NCBI RefSeq assembly: GCF_032854445.1
Contig: NC_088300.1
Span: 68,236,984 to 68,300,983 of the forward strand
Length of the DNA stretch: 64,000 nt
Source of the DNA: Liolophura sinensis
Taxonomy: Eukaryota > Mollusca > Polyplacophora > Chitonida > Chitonidae
Reading direction: 5' to 3'
The notes beneath the pieces were generated by a model, which did no database searches, was not told where the DNA came from, and saw nothing but the letters and a program-made list of their open reading frames with translations. Each line of letters starts with the position of its first letter. Position 1 is the first letter of the stretch. The translations under genes were made by a program, and so were the position numbers. Shown piece by piece: positions 24,128 to 36,722 of this stretch.

Positions 24128-24330
24128 TTAATTTATTTTATTTGATTGGCGTTTTACGCCGTACTCAAGAATAGTTCACTTTTACGACGTCGGCCAGCAT
24201 CATGGTAGGTGGAAATCGGGCAGGCCCAGGGAAATATGCCAGGTTGATTCCCAGTATCTAGAAACATTGCCTCAAGAAAATTTCACTTTTACAACGTCGG
24301 CCAGCATTATGGTGGGTGGAAATCGGGCTT
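24128..24330 (-). mobile_element. Family A SINE fragment with internal partial duplication
   Basis: The stretch from the tail complement to GGTGGAAATCGGGC is present at about 24140-24222 and again, without the first 20 bases, at 24270-24329. The two copies are 111 bp apart and differ at several positions. A tRNA-like stretch with a B-box-like GGGTTCAAATCC follows at about 24330-24400, so a second SINE type may be joined here. Confidence 0.6.
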
Positions 24331-25257
24331 TACTGATCGAAAGCAGTAGAGCTATTGCATCAGCACGTGGTGTGTATCAGTTTTGGGTTCAAATCCATTC
24401 CTTTAAGTCCTTTCGTTGTTATATTTTTCAGTTTAGTCTTCTTATATCAACACAACAGTACACATTTTGGAACGTTCCCCGCTTGTAGCAACATGCGTTA
24501 TGGGGAAGCGAAGGCCCACCGACGGACAACACTTAAGAATAGACCTACTTGGTCATTCTATCCCCTATAAATGGACTTCAGTTCGACACAGAAAATATAT
24601 GTATTGTTAATTTGCATGCGACAAGTAATGCTTTCAATAGAACGGAAAGGCTTTTTTCCCCTGGTTTAACCATCTGAAATCCTGAAGGCCACAAGACAAA
24701 AACGCCTCAATGCAGGCTGTGGTAATCAAACACATGATGTGGACGTGTTCAACTTTCGATGTATCGTGAGAAAAAGTTACAACTACTTGTTGCGCTTAAT
24801 AGCCATTAAGCAATAAAAGGACAAGAATCCGTAGGCATACATTTTTCTTTAAGATTGTTCGTATGGAGGCAAACTGAATCATGACTGGGAACCCAAGCCA
24901 GTAAGAGTAGCCTCCCTTCCACAGGGACTGCCAATAATATGAACTAATTCTGTGCAATTCTAGGAGTTTATACTTTAATTAACGGTACATTAACTGATTA
25001 ATAATTCACACAATCGATAACACACTGTTAATTCAATATTGTGTGATCTAGTGCTTGTAGAATGTACGTTTCTGGAAGAAAAATGTGTCAGGTTGTTCCC
25101 TGACTGATGATTTGCCCTGGCTTAATGGTGGTACATGTATGGTGGCCGCTTTAATAAAACACTATTCAGGCCTGATTTACGAAGGGAGTGTAATATAGCT
25201 AAAAGGACTACACATAATGCAGAGAATCATCGTCTTTCATGGTAGACAAGTTGTGGG

Positions 25258-25520
25258 TAGCATATGTATGTATGTATTTGTATGTTTAGGTTTTTAAGTA
25301 TCACTTAAAAATGTTTCTTTCAGATGACGAAGAAGAATCATTAGGTGTGTGAACATATACATTGTACATATACTGTGCATTCTTGTGCAAATCCGCTGCA
25401 TGAAGTATCATGCTAAAGACAACAGACATGACACCCAACCCAGTCGCATCATACCGACACCAGATCAACCAGTCCTGTTTCCTTGCAGTAACTCTCAGTG
25501 CTGAACGTCGTGGACAAATA
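25258..25520. mobile_element. Family C interspersed element, copy 1
   Basis: Shares with copy 2, in the same order: GACGA-GAAGAATCATTA, TACATATACTGTG, a CTGCATGAAGTATCATG-like block, GACATGACACCCAACCCAGT and CAACCAGTCCTGTTTCCTTG. Known-type molluscan repeat; family name not assigned. Confidence 0.6.
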
Positions 25521-25941
25521 TGTGGTGTAATACTACTGTGTTCTCTATAAAGGCAGCAACGGTAGGTATTGTTTTCGGAGAATTCAATTCCCAGAAAACA
25601 TTAACTCCACAGAACGCTCCCCGGGTTCGATTTTGTGTATATGTCCTATTCTATCTTCTGAAGTGCTACTACATTAGACTGTCCCCAAGTTTTCTGTCAT
25701 TGCCGTTTTTAATATTCGTTCTCTATGACTCAGTGTTTCCGAAAGTGAGTTAAACTTTAGGATAAAACATTTTACCTGTTTAAACTTCACCGTGTCGTTA
25801 TGATTTCGGCCATAATGGCATTACAGAACTGTTATGGGCAAGGCGAATCATTTGAAGCACACAATAAGGACTGGGAGTAAAGATGCAGTCACTAGATTTC
25901 TACCCAGCTGCCTTCGTTGAAATGGTGGCCCTCACAGTATA

Positions 25942-26790
25942 CAGGGTGTCCCAGAAAGTCGTGCACCATCCTGATTTTCATTGTTTTTTCGGTGTTTCAG
26001 ATTTAATACTGATTTTAGATTTTTTTTCTCTCTTTCAGAGTTAATTATGGCTATTAAACTAACAGTTCAAGAAAGAGTTGAATTGGTTTTTATGTTTGCA
26101 TAAGAACCAAGAGATGGAGATGTAAGAGATGGAGCAACACACCGGTCTGTAGCTCAAGCATTCAACCTCTTACTGGATTGTGTGCGACTTCTGGGTCACC
26201 ATGTATATAGCCATCTCATTTCTTCCTGTAAGGAGTCCTCGTGAACGCTGAACGCTCATATTCAAACTGCACAATCCTACATTTGTTTGGCCACAACAGG
26301 GCATGCATGCATGTTCTAAACAGTATAAAGAGTCAATTTCTGTAGATAATATCTGAAGAAATCGATATTCTATACTCTTTTCTTATACAGGTTGGTATTC
26401 TCAATATCAAACGCTACATACCAGTGTAGGTTTCAGTACATGGAAGGCCATACCACTAGCAATTTGTTGTTCAAGTATCATCAAGATGTATGTACGCTTC
26501 GGGTTTTACGTCGAAGTTCACAATATTTCAGACATACAACGACGCGGTGTGTGTACATATATGGCGCTCTAACCATAACGCCGCTGAAGCGATTCCGAAA
26601 ACGTGTGGAATATCTCAACAAGAAGATGGCCATCTAAACAAGTGATTCCCCAAGAACCGGAAGACTGGCACAGTTGGTCGCAAATAGATTCGATCTAGTA
26701 TTATCAGGTCTTTAGTCTAAGACGGTTCTCGCGTGAGACAACAGATTAGGACTTATCAAATACGAGGCTAGCTGCGACAGACGGGTAACT
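25942..26790 (+). pseudogene. Decayed mariner/Tc1-superfamily-like DNA transposon
   Basis: The left end CAGGGTGTCCCAGAAAGTC follows a TA and resembles terminal repeats of this class. An ATG at 26047 encodes MAIKLTVQERVELVFMFA and then a stop. In the same frame past the stop comes ATHRSVAQAFN, which together look like the N-terminal helix-turn-helix of many animal transposases. Near 26640-26700 one frame reads DSPRTGRLAQLV, like the linker that usually follows that domain. The space between is disrupted by unrelated DNA and a family B/C fragment (26486-26560). No catalytic DDE region or right terminal repeat was found, so the element is dead and its right end is uncertain. Confidence 0.4.
26486..26560. 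mobile_element. Fragment of a family B/C-type element
   Basis: CTTCGGGTTTTACGTCGAAG, then ACAATATTTCAGACATACAA and CGACGCGG. This is the shared first 70 bases of families B and C. It lies inside the decayed mariner-like element. Confidence 0.4.
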
Positions 26791-27561
26791 GGGCGGATGT
26801 AGTTCCCAGATAAAGAGTCAGATAATTGTGGTGTACAAAGTAGCCTTTATTGGTAACTACTTCGTCTGGTGAGTTAATTCTCTTATAAGTACAATCTGTA
26901 ACCCGGGCAATTCACCGCCATCCGATTTTATGAAGACGTCGTTATGTCACTTCGATAATTGGCCACTCTATAATTGAGTCATAATGGCACTCGTTTCGCA
27001 GAAAACATATATAGCAGGGAATGGCGATGGCGTCCCACTCTATAATTTTCTGGCAGGGGGATTCCCCTGGATGTGGTCGAGACAGAGTAGCATTTCCGGA
27101 ACTGATAAATCGATGGCTTCCTTAGAGAAGCCATAAACTGGTCCTAGCACGGAATGGATTGTGTCGTTAAAGCGCTGGTGTAGGAGAGTCCCGTTAGCTG
27201 CCATTCACAATGAGGCTTCATGACCTGTTCCGCCCGCGCCTTAAAATGGTCGGAACTTTCAATACCTGTACGGCGTGCGTACTTTCTACGTGTAATAGCA
27301 TGTTCCTTTGTTCCTTTCGCATAATGCGGGCTCAGAAAATGATTAAACCACACTCGCTGAAAGAGAGTTACCTGTAGACTTCAACTTAATTTCGCCGGGT
27401 TCAATCCCGAGTCTGGTCCTGAGGTTTTAAAATGTCAGTTTTTGTTTGTGCAGTGTAGTGTACATATATGTACTTGTCAAGGGGATCTCGGGGCACTGTG
27501 ATTGGATGGGACGTCATATCTTGTATCCTCGGTATGGTGTTCTAGGTATTTATCTACATGT

Positions 27562-27645
27562 ACTCATTTATTTATTCACCATACCAGTACTCAAAAATGT
27601 GTCTCTTATACAATGGCTAGTTTTATGAGTGGTGGAAACCACATG
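27562..27645 (-). mobile_element. Diverged family A SINE tail fragment (inverted partner of the next)
   Basis: CATTTATTTATTCACCATAC...CAGTACTCAAAAATG...ATACAATGGCTAG...GAGTGGTGGAAACC follows the order of the family A tail complement with many substitutions. Confidence 0.45.
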
Positions 27646-27658
27646 AGAAGATCTGAAT

Positions 27659-27707
27659 CCAACAATGCTGGCCACCGTCGTCTTAATGAAATATTCTGGA
27701 GTATACG
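27659..27707 (+). mobile_element. Family A SINE tail fragment, opposite orientation to its neighbour
   Basis: ACAATGCTGGCCACCGTCGT, followed by AATGAAATATTCTGGAGTAT, matches the sense strand of the family A 3' region. Together with 27562-27645 it forms an imperfect palindrome. Confidence 0.5.
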
Positions 27708-28248
27708 TTGGTCACGTGATATTTGACGAACGTTTAACTGCGGAAACGGCCACACGCGCATCCTTGACCGCTTATTGTCACCATGGTTACGCAAACAAGA
27801 TGTTTGAGTGAGACAAGAGTGTATATATACGGACTCAACAAAGTAACTGTATATAAAGATATAAATACATTGTTCTTTTATTTTCGAATACATTCTGTTT
27901 TTTTTCTAGTCATGGTTGAAGAACAACTTATTGTTGGTGAGCAGATAAAAATGGTTATTCAAGTCACTTTATCAACGTGTTTTCAAGATTATTGGTGGAG
28001 GAATGATCAAAATAAAGGTTGGCAAGCTTCTTAACGGGAGTGTACACCTGGCACATGGATGGTTTCTGTGCATCTCCGTCTCACTGAAGTCACCAGACGA
28101 ACAAGGAATGCTTGCGGAATCTCCATTCAAATTCTGATTAGGTCTCTAATTTGCGTCAACGTTCTGGGCTGGCGTCGCAGCCGTCTCGAGCGTCGGTCCA
28201 TGTCACAAGAAACATGCTCAATAGGTGCTCAATAGGTGCTAAATCAGG

Positions 28249-28497
28249 TGAATTTGTTTTGATTTTTGTTGTACGCCGTACTCAAGAATATTTCACTTTT
28301 TAAACCGCGGACAGCATTATGGTGAGTTGAAATCGGACAGAGCCAGGGCAAAACCGACGATCGCCGGCAGACTGCTGGCAGTCCTTCCTACGTACGACCG
28401 GAGTGGAAGTCAGCATGAACTGGACGCATTGATGAGAGGCTCCGGGGTCATTGCCCCGCCCTGGCGGGCTAACCACCTCTGCTATGGCGGTCCTCGG
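28249..28497 (-). mobile_element. Family A SINE copy, nearly full length
   Basis: From GTACGCCGTACTCAAGAATA through GCATTATGGTGAG, ACGTACGACCGGAGTGGAAG and GAGAGGCTCCGGGGTCATTG to a head-like end CTGCTATGGCGGTCC. It lies in inverted orientation about 100 bp from another copy. Confidence 0.75.
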
Positions 28498-28597
28498 ATG
28501 AAAGTAGAATGGGTTTCAATCACTGGATGAATAAACCAACTTCAAATCCTCATCCTCAGTTTCTGGTGCTGACTTCTTCTCCGTCCGCACGTGGACA

Positions 28598-28716
28598 GGT
28601 CCGCCAGCAGCCTGCAGATGGTCGTTTCCCAAGGGCTTTGCCAGGTTTCCTTTCTCCATAATGCTGGTCGCCGTCATACAATTGAATATTCTTGACACCA
28701 ATCAAATAAATAGCTA
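28598..28716 (+). mobile_element. Family A SINE 3' half
   Basis: Starts at GCCAGCAGCCTGCAGATGGT and continues through CCATAATGCTGGTCGCCGTC to GACACCAATCAAATAAATAG. It is the sense partner of the antisense copy at 28249-28497. Confidence 0.7.
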
Positions 28717-31700
28717 AATCTAACACAAAAGCGCTCTAATGTCTAACAGTTGTATTCAGGCTCATAGTCTTGAACACGCTAAAGAAAACTTCCATGGCGC
28801 TTTTGTTTTAATGGACAGATACCGGTGTCTCCTGCAATCAGATATTTAATATAATAAAGTGAGGACATTATTGCAAAACTGAATTAAGAACGATATGGGT
28901 TATAGTAGTTTTGTGAACGCATCGATCTCTACAGGTCTCTTGCTCGCTGCAAATCAGAGACTATAAAAGCGTCGGTCTTTATAATCCGACTCAAGCCCGG
29001 ATTATCTATCCAATCTTTAGGTTCATTAAAATGACGGCATGCTTCCGCCTCTATCATAACACCGACTCCCCCTAACGGCGAGTCGCCTATCAGTGACCAG
29101 ACAACTTGGACTGGTTAAGGACACTGTGGTGGGAACATCACTCGTCATATTGACACGGTTTCCTTTGATATCCATTTGTATGTTTTTACCTTGAATAACT
29201 CCATCCTCTTCAGAGCACAATGATGCTGATTACCGTATACACAGAGAGACCAGCGCTCGAGAAAGTTCCTCCTTGTTTTGACGCATATCAGGCAATATTC
29301 TATCGTCAGGAAGGATACACTGTTAATTAAGTGTTCCATTCCCCACACACTGATCAATCCATTCACTCCTTGTCTTTGTGAAGCCCTGGGATTGAATCTA
29401 TGGTATCAGCTAAAAGAATAAAGCTAATGGCACCCGGATTTCTGGGGTGCTTATTTTTTCCGAAGAATTTCCCGCTGCGCTGTTGCTCCTTGATGTCAGG
29501 ATGAACGTTGACATAGTCAGAGCTATTTTATTGTTACGGAAAGAGCAAGACAATCTGGTCAACCTTCAGCGCTTTAGATCAAGCATGATGACAAGTGAAT
29601 CGATAAGAGTTCTAGCTTGCGGATTTTTTTCTCAGTCACGTCCCGTTATTACTTTGTGTCCAACGTTCCTCAAATGCCTGTGCAACATGGCTTAATTACT
29701 CTTGTCGGCTGGGAAGGACAAAGTCAAATAGCGCGTGGAGCTATATCTACAGAGGTACGTCCAAAAATACTCCGCGACTTAAGGGTATATACAGAGTTTC
29801 TACTCCTTTCTTAGCTTACACAGACGCTCATCTAAATCTCAGACTTAGTCCATTAGAAATGATTGGTCACATTATGGCGGTGTCGGTCTGACCAGTGCTA
29901 GGGTACCGAATGTGTATCAATTGTTGCTTTAGCGCTCTGGGCACAAATCTATGTAAGACGACACGAAGTATACCGCCTAGAGGCGGTGTGTACTTTTTTT
30001 CTTTCTACATGTAATGAGGTGTGCGTACAATTATGTCCATGAACAAAGAGCCTGGTAAGGATCCCCGGGTGAGAATATCTCAAAGAGAACCCCGTTGATC
30101 AAGGTATTTCTGCGGTATAATGGTTACGGAACGAATTATAGAAACACTCTTGAGAATCTCCTCGGCGCATGACAACTACTTTGATCCATCCTTCCTTCCC
30201 GCAAGCGTCCGAGGCTGTTGACTTCTGTCTTTCATGTGCGATGAAACCTCGACTTGAGCACATTTCCGCCATTGTAACGCGTGGGATTGGGTTGGAGAAA
30301 AACAACATACTTCTTTTGAATGAGTCGCCAAAACATGATGAATATTGTTTTCTGTGATCGCATCAAAACACTCGACAGCAAAAGTTATTGAATGCCGTTC
30401 TAGAGTTAGAATGTAACAGGCTACGTCAATTTGGAAATAGGCGGTGTGCTTATTTTTTGTGTGTAAAAAAAAATGTATGATTAAAAGTGTTTGTAGAAAG
30501 TTCTTTTTGATAATATCTCAGATTATTTCCATTTTCGATTGACCATATGAACTATTTCTGGAGTGACTAATGTTGGTTTGAACATTTTATATTGATAAGA
30601 ACATGAAATTAATTATCTGAGGTAAATTACGTGGGTAATGAATTTTATTTGAAAATAAAACCACTTACAAAGCAATTTTGTGGGTGTGAGACGCATAAAT
30701 GTGTCATTGTTTTATCATGTTTAACTCTACTTGGTTCAATGAATTTATTCTCTCCAGCAACTTTAAAATCCATATACAACTTGCTGGATACAAATCACGT
30801 AGAACTAAGTCATCCTGGTGGAAACGGCTGCCGTATGGATGACTGATAAAATGGCTCACAATTACCGCGGGGCGAGGGGGTGGGGGCATTAATAATACGT
30901 CTTTATAATATATCTACAAATGAAACTGTTCCTTTTATCTTGCTGTTTGCTTTAATAACCTTTTTGATGTTCTGTATAGACCTTTCCCGCATAATATTTC
31001 ATTCGCTTAAAAACTTATGATGAGGACGTTTACTTTGTAATTCCACATGATATCTGAGCAACAATTTTCTCTTTTTAATTTCAAGTCCCGTTGACAGTTA
31101 GAAAAAGCCATTTCTTAAAGGATACATGAAAAGGATCCCTAAAACACAGATAATGTGTCTATGCCAAATTAAGAAAATTATGCCCCCGAATTTTTGTTTA
31201 AAAAACCCTAACATTTTGGGGATCTTTTTTATACCTGTTAATTAAACCTCTATGTTATGCACATTTTCCGTAAGGTTGGATTTCTTCAGAAATTACGTCA
31301 TCGTTGATCTTGCTCGGAACTCGGTGAACACCGCCGGAGTGCACTAGCCCGGTGAAGCGTGTCGCTACAAGGTGGGTAAGGTGACGTACTGTACCCTCTC
31401 CGCGCCCCAGCACACGTTCCCATTCGGTTTGTTCCCCACACCCCGCCCCCATTCGGCCAGACACATTCAGTCTGTCCCTCACAAAGTTCTTTTTAAACAT
31501 CGCTCATCGCTGACGTTACCACTGCAAGCTACTTAATTTCCGGACTGACTGCTGGAACATTAAGAAAACTGTAATTTGAAGCCATTTTTACACGCGAAAG
31601 TGAAAATTGAAAACTTTGTTTGTCCTGTTTTATGTTATTACACATAATATAAACATTAAGAAATAAAAGCAAAGCGTTTCATGTATCCTTAAAGTCAAAA

Positions 31701-33066
31701 TTTGATTTTAGGGCTTATTTCTGGGCCTTAGAATTGAAAACTTATAACACTTCATAAAATAATGTTATGACAAATGTCGAAAAATTTCCAGTGCCAAAAT
31801 TTAAGCATTGTGACGAAGTTTAAAGTTTTAAGTTAAATATGTCTGTCTGGAATCAGCCTTTAATATATTATCCCATGCTCCTGACTTCATTTAATCTCAT
31901 ACAAAAGCTTAATTCCTACGAGGTAGGTACGGACTAGATGTACCTGCAGGAGTGAAGCCTACCACTGACCTTTGACAAATAACTTCAGCATTTAAAGTGA
32001 TGTTAAACCATCTGAAGCCCCAGTACCACCAGAGCTTTGACTACCGTACCTACGACCTCTGTTATTCGCCACCATTCTTCAACTGGAGTCAATCGCGGTA
32101 GATTTACGCCAACTGAAACCTAAGAAATTGTTTTCAATCACGCATTGACTCTTGGGAGACTCCAATATATCAGCGGTGCACTTATTTCCATGTCCATTCA
32201 TTTTGTATGTCTGAATACAATTGCTTTCCTCAAATAAAACAGCCAACACAAGTGATGAATACAGTTCACAGAGACACAAGTGTATTCTGTCTGGTCACTG
32301 ACAAATCTCTTTATTGAACAAAAGCATCGCTGAACTTCAAACATAATATAATAGCAAAGACAGTCCTGCTTATTTTTTAAAGAATAGTTTTCTAATTTAA
32401 AGAAAGATATTTCTACGGTTACGCCTCGTGCTTAAAATAAAATATTTTTTCTAATCCAGCAGAAAGTTTTTATTATGACTTAGCTAATGTAAAAAAAATT
32501 TGAAAAGCGAAATTGTCTGTTGAACATTCCACTGACGTTATTGAATTGTAAATTTTGAATTGCCTGGTGACGAATGTAATGTACTAGTACATAAGTTATC
32601 GCGCAGAAGATTTTTTTTACAGTCACAGATACCAAATGTTAAGATTATAACTAGCATATCACGTTACCACTAAGTTTGAACTACAAAATACAAGCTATGT
32701 TTGCTGTTTGAAATAAAGTGTTGCATGCAAAGAAGAACTTTTGTTATTCCTAGAAGAAAACTTAAAAAAATCTTTCTCTTGCATTTATTAGTTTAGTTTG
32801 GATAAAAACTCAATCCGCTCAGGGACTGTATTTACAAAACATATGTTTGGTTGTAAGTGAGATAAATGTAATAAAATGAAATGTAACAGGTATCGTGTTA
32901 TAGCTAGAATTCTGGAATCTTTGACATTTGTAACAATAACGATGAGTATAATCTGAGAGTGCAATGTCAAGTACGAAGTCATTGAAAGTGATGCTCGTAA
33001 CATGCCCTCCCCTCCTCGCTTCCCTTCCAAAGTGCCTAAAATGCTCTAAATTATCTCATAAGCAAA

Positions 33067-33205
33067 AATTCCATGGTTTTCAGCAAGACCTGTCTCGAAT
33101 GCCAACTAAATTTTACTGTTTTTCAGCCAGACTTGCCTAGAATGCTAACAATTTCTCTGTTTTTCAGCCAGACTTCTTTAATGTCAGCCCAAAATTCCAT
33201 GGCTC
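33067..33205. repeat. Degenerate tandem repeat, about 42-bp unit, three to four copies
   Basis: TTTCAGCAAGACCTGTCTCG at 33078, TTTCAGCCAGACTTGCCTAG at 33121 and TTTCAGCCAGACTTCTTTAA at 33162 are spaced 41-43 bp. ATTCCATGG-TTTTCAG words occur at both ends. Confidence 0.65.
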
Positions 33206-36200
33206 TCAGTAACTAATCCAAAGAAATTAACAAAGTTGTAATTATGTCTGTTTATAATTTATTTAGATAAACGATTTAAAGCAAAACCGATTTATTTCCT
33301 TGTGGCAGTTTCGCAGGTGGGGACGAATGCAGCCACTGTGGACACTCCAATGTTTCTAAGTTACGGAACGAAGGTGATAACACATATCTCGTTGAAAGTG
33401 ATGCAATTCAATACAACTGCTTCCCTTACTAAAACCAACTCTCATGAGAACTGCTGCAGGAGTTGCACCAGTAGCGTAATATTCGGATGTGATTGAATGT
33501 TGTATTAAAGAGCACTTTGAAAAGAGTTTTTGTTGTGACATATTGAGATTTCTCATGCGTGTCTCAGGCTGACTGGCTGGGTTTGCTCTTGCCCCACGCT
33601 GCAGGATATGAGAGAAGGAAGGAGGAAGGGGAGGGAGCTGATAATGGCCCTGCTGCCCGTATCGATCACTAGTCGGTATCCCAGAGGCTTTATTGACCCA
33701 CTGAGGTAGCCACGTCATTTGTTCCCCTGAGTCGTCCTGGTGTGGTTCGAGGATGTCGTTCAGTACCAGATACTGATGTCAGGCAGCCGAAACCAATCGA
33801 CCACGCCACAGCAACGGTAAATATGATGACAGAGATCTCTCACAGAAAACTCAGGCAAAAATAATTCCAGGACAAAAATAAAACTCATAAAGGTTGTAAG
33901 ATCGTCAGCAACCAGGACTGCCAGAACCCCGGGAGGGTCTCAGGCAACTGGAACATCTGCCAGAAAAGCAAGAAAAGGAAAAAATAAAATCAATAACTTT
34001 TTTGAAATGCATTCAAAAGATGAGAAGTACCAGTGTTTTACACGGAACCATTAAATAACGATCTACCCTTGAGCAGCACCGTCAGGCAGTGGCCAATTGA
34101 GCTGAACAGTGGTAGCTAAGGTCTACAGTATCTATTCAAAACTATTGCCCGGCACAAATAGTGCGTGCTAAAGTCTTAATCTAATCGATGCTTGCGTTTA
34201 GCCAAAAATGAATGCACATTCTGTAAGGTGTACGTAATTGATTAAGCTGATGTTAAGGCGCATACCTGGAGAAATACGGCGGCCGATGCTGTCCAACAAC
34301 CTGCCACGCGTCTTGAGCCCGTCTTCGTTCGTCAGATTCTCCTCGGCGTCTTCTCTGTTAGCCGAGCGAACAGTTTGTAAAATCCATAACCACTCCTTCG
34401 ATATCACTTCTTCTCTGTCCGAGGACGCTGTCTAACCAGATGAAAAAGGAACGGTTTTTGGAACAGGCTTAAATCATGCAGAATTATCTCAGTCAATTCC
34501 ATTGTACCATTTTAAAGTGTTTGATTTAATAATTAAAATCTACCTGGCAAAGTTAAGACTCTTTGGCAAAAAGAACTTCTTTTCTGCTATGGAGGGAGAG
34601 TTTGCCGTATATAAGGTGTTTTGAATACCTTTAGTCCCGTGACGTTAAGTGTTTAGCAACAGAGTTGAAATAAAGTCGTCACATAATGAATATATGCACG
34701 TGATCTAAGACAAGTTTTGTTACAATGTTGTTTTCATTCAGTAGCATTTGCATTATGCAGTATTAATTCCATGTATTGAACACCATTGTTACCAATGGTT
34801 GATCAGTATATCACTCCATTACATATACAGATATGTTATAACTGCGCAGATTGTGATGACTACAGCAGATTGAAGACTTTTCCTACCTTTGATTTCAATG
34901 ACTTGTTGTCTGACTGACTGACTGACAAATTGTTTTTAACACCAGACTCCAAAATTTATCACTTGTACATATGATGGCGATCGAGAGCCCGATGTTTAAC
35001 GCTGACTCTTGAAGTTACTGATGGACAGATTTTCACGCCATACTGGTGGAAGACAAGCGCTCTTCAACGAACGTAAAACTACGCCAGCTTCCACGCGAGC
35101 GTTGCAGACGGCTTGTTGCCAACAAGGTCAGGAGAACGGCACCTTCTTGGGACTTGCCAAAAACGCAGTTCTATGCTGATTATACTTTAGCAGTCAACTT
35201 CGTCCCTTTGATCTTTCTAGCGACTTTGACACTACTCAAACTTATGATCTTTTTTTTAATGGCGGTGATACCCAAAATCACGATTACAATTTACAAGGTG
35301 ATGTCACTCAGAATCATTGTTTGTATTTAATCACTGAAAAGCAAATACAGCCTACATTTATAGTACCGATGATATAACCATAACATATAGGACAAGAAAT
35401 AAAGATTGCAAGGTCCTAATTGTTCTTGTGGCGGTGGTGAAAAAAAAAAAAAACACTTGCAGATTCTCGTCGGGTCATTCGTACAGTCTTGAAAATTGGT
35501 CTTCCACCAATATGGTGTGTAAAATTGGGCGTCAAACTTGGAAAAGTTCCTCTGCAAATTGCCCAAGCTCGGTGGTTTACTCCGTGCACGTTGCCTCCAA
35601 TAATACGAAACTGACCTCCATTGTGTAAGTGAAAACCTTTTTGTATAGCTTTAAACAACAATCGAGTAATTAATGTTCAGAATATGTAACTCATTGGTGA
35701 TAGACCAAATATCTATGAATTCAAAGTTTTTCTCGATGCAACTTACCTTCAATGTTGTTCTCTTCTTAAACTGTTAAAAGGAGTAAGTAATGCAGTCATT
35801 AAAAGGTATAATTATGTCCGTATTAAACATAAGTTATAACTTCAATGAAAAAACAAAGACAGATAGAAAGCATATCTTTATTCGAGTGAATCATATCCAG
35901 GTAACAATATGAAATGTAAATTTATTCTACCCAGATTGAAGTTGTTGAAGTATGTAGACTCAGCTGGGCTTGCACACTCAACAAGTGCTTAAGCCATACA
36001 CAATGATAACTGTGTGATTCAAAGTATAGTAGTTGTAAATACTTACCCCGCCTCTGCAATTCTGCAAGAAGAGATGTTCATGGGTAAATCGTAACATGTA
36101 AAGTCTTGCATCGACAGATGTTTCAGTTTAGTGACGTCTTCCGTTGTACATTATTAAAATAAATTATAGCTATTCATATAAAAAAACTCACAAGCCATCA

Positions 36201-36669
36201 TATGTGTTGTGAAAATATTGTCATGCTGATCTGAGTCACGTGTTATTGAGCTAGAAATTCTCATGAGTTCAAAACCAACAAGCGCTCAAGCAATTATTTT
36301 TAGAAATATTGCTACTAACTATCGCTACAATAACAAACCCAGAAAAACATAAAGAAATAAATACGTACCCTGGGATGTACCTTTGTAAGCAAACAAACAA
36401 AGAAGAGGATATTTAAATTATTCAGTCGTTCCACGTGTCAATATCTTCGATAAAGAAGTACAGGATTCAGATTTGTCGTAATCCTGCTCTTCGTTTAAAC
36501 AATATTTTTCTCAAACAAATTAACTTGCTTGACAAACAGGCTATAACTGTTTCTCTACATAGGATATTGTTCACACCAAACGCTGAAGCCAATTTCAGTA
36601 ATAAATTACTCATAACAGAAAGAATAAAGCAACGGAGAAAACTATATCTCTGGCTTATATATATTTTTA

Positions 36670-36722
36670 CATATACACACACGCATGCACACACGCGCAC
36701 ATACACTTGCATGCACATGCGA
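36670..36722. repeat. Imperfect CA/GC alternating purine-pyrimidine tract
   Basis: ACATATACACACACGCATGC followed by CACACGCGCACATACACTTG. Alternating purine-pyrimidine sequence of this kind can adopt Z-DNA. Confidence 0.6.

Larger units (their letters stand above)
26791..28248. other. Gene-free stretch with SINE tail fragments
   Basis: Holds the inverted family A tail pair at 27562-27707. A B-box-like GGGTTCAATCCCG near 27397 may be another tRNA-derived remnant. Nothing else is supported. Confidence 0.4.

Noticed and set aside
29820-30000. Possible Tc1-type transposase C-terminus (SPLE-like and RGGVY-like words)
   Set aside because: The words fall in different frames with several stops and the spacing does not fit a DDE domain.
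33356-33718. 120-codon minus-strand open frame
   Set aside because: No domain, no signal or membrane segment and no splice context; within the length expected by chance in this much DNA.
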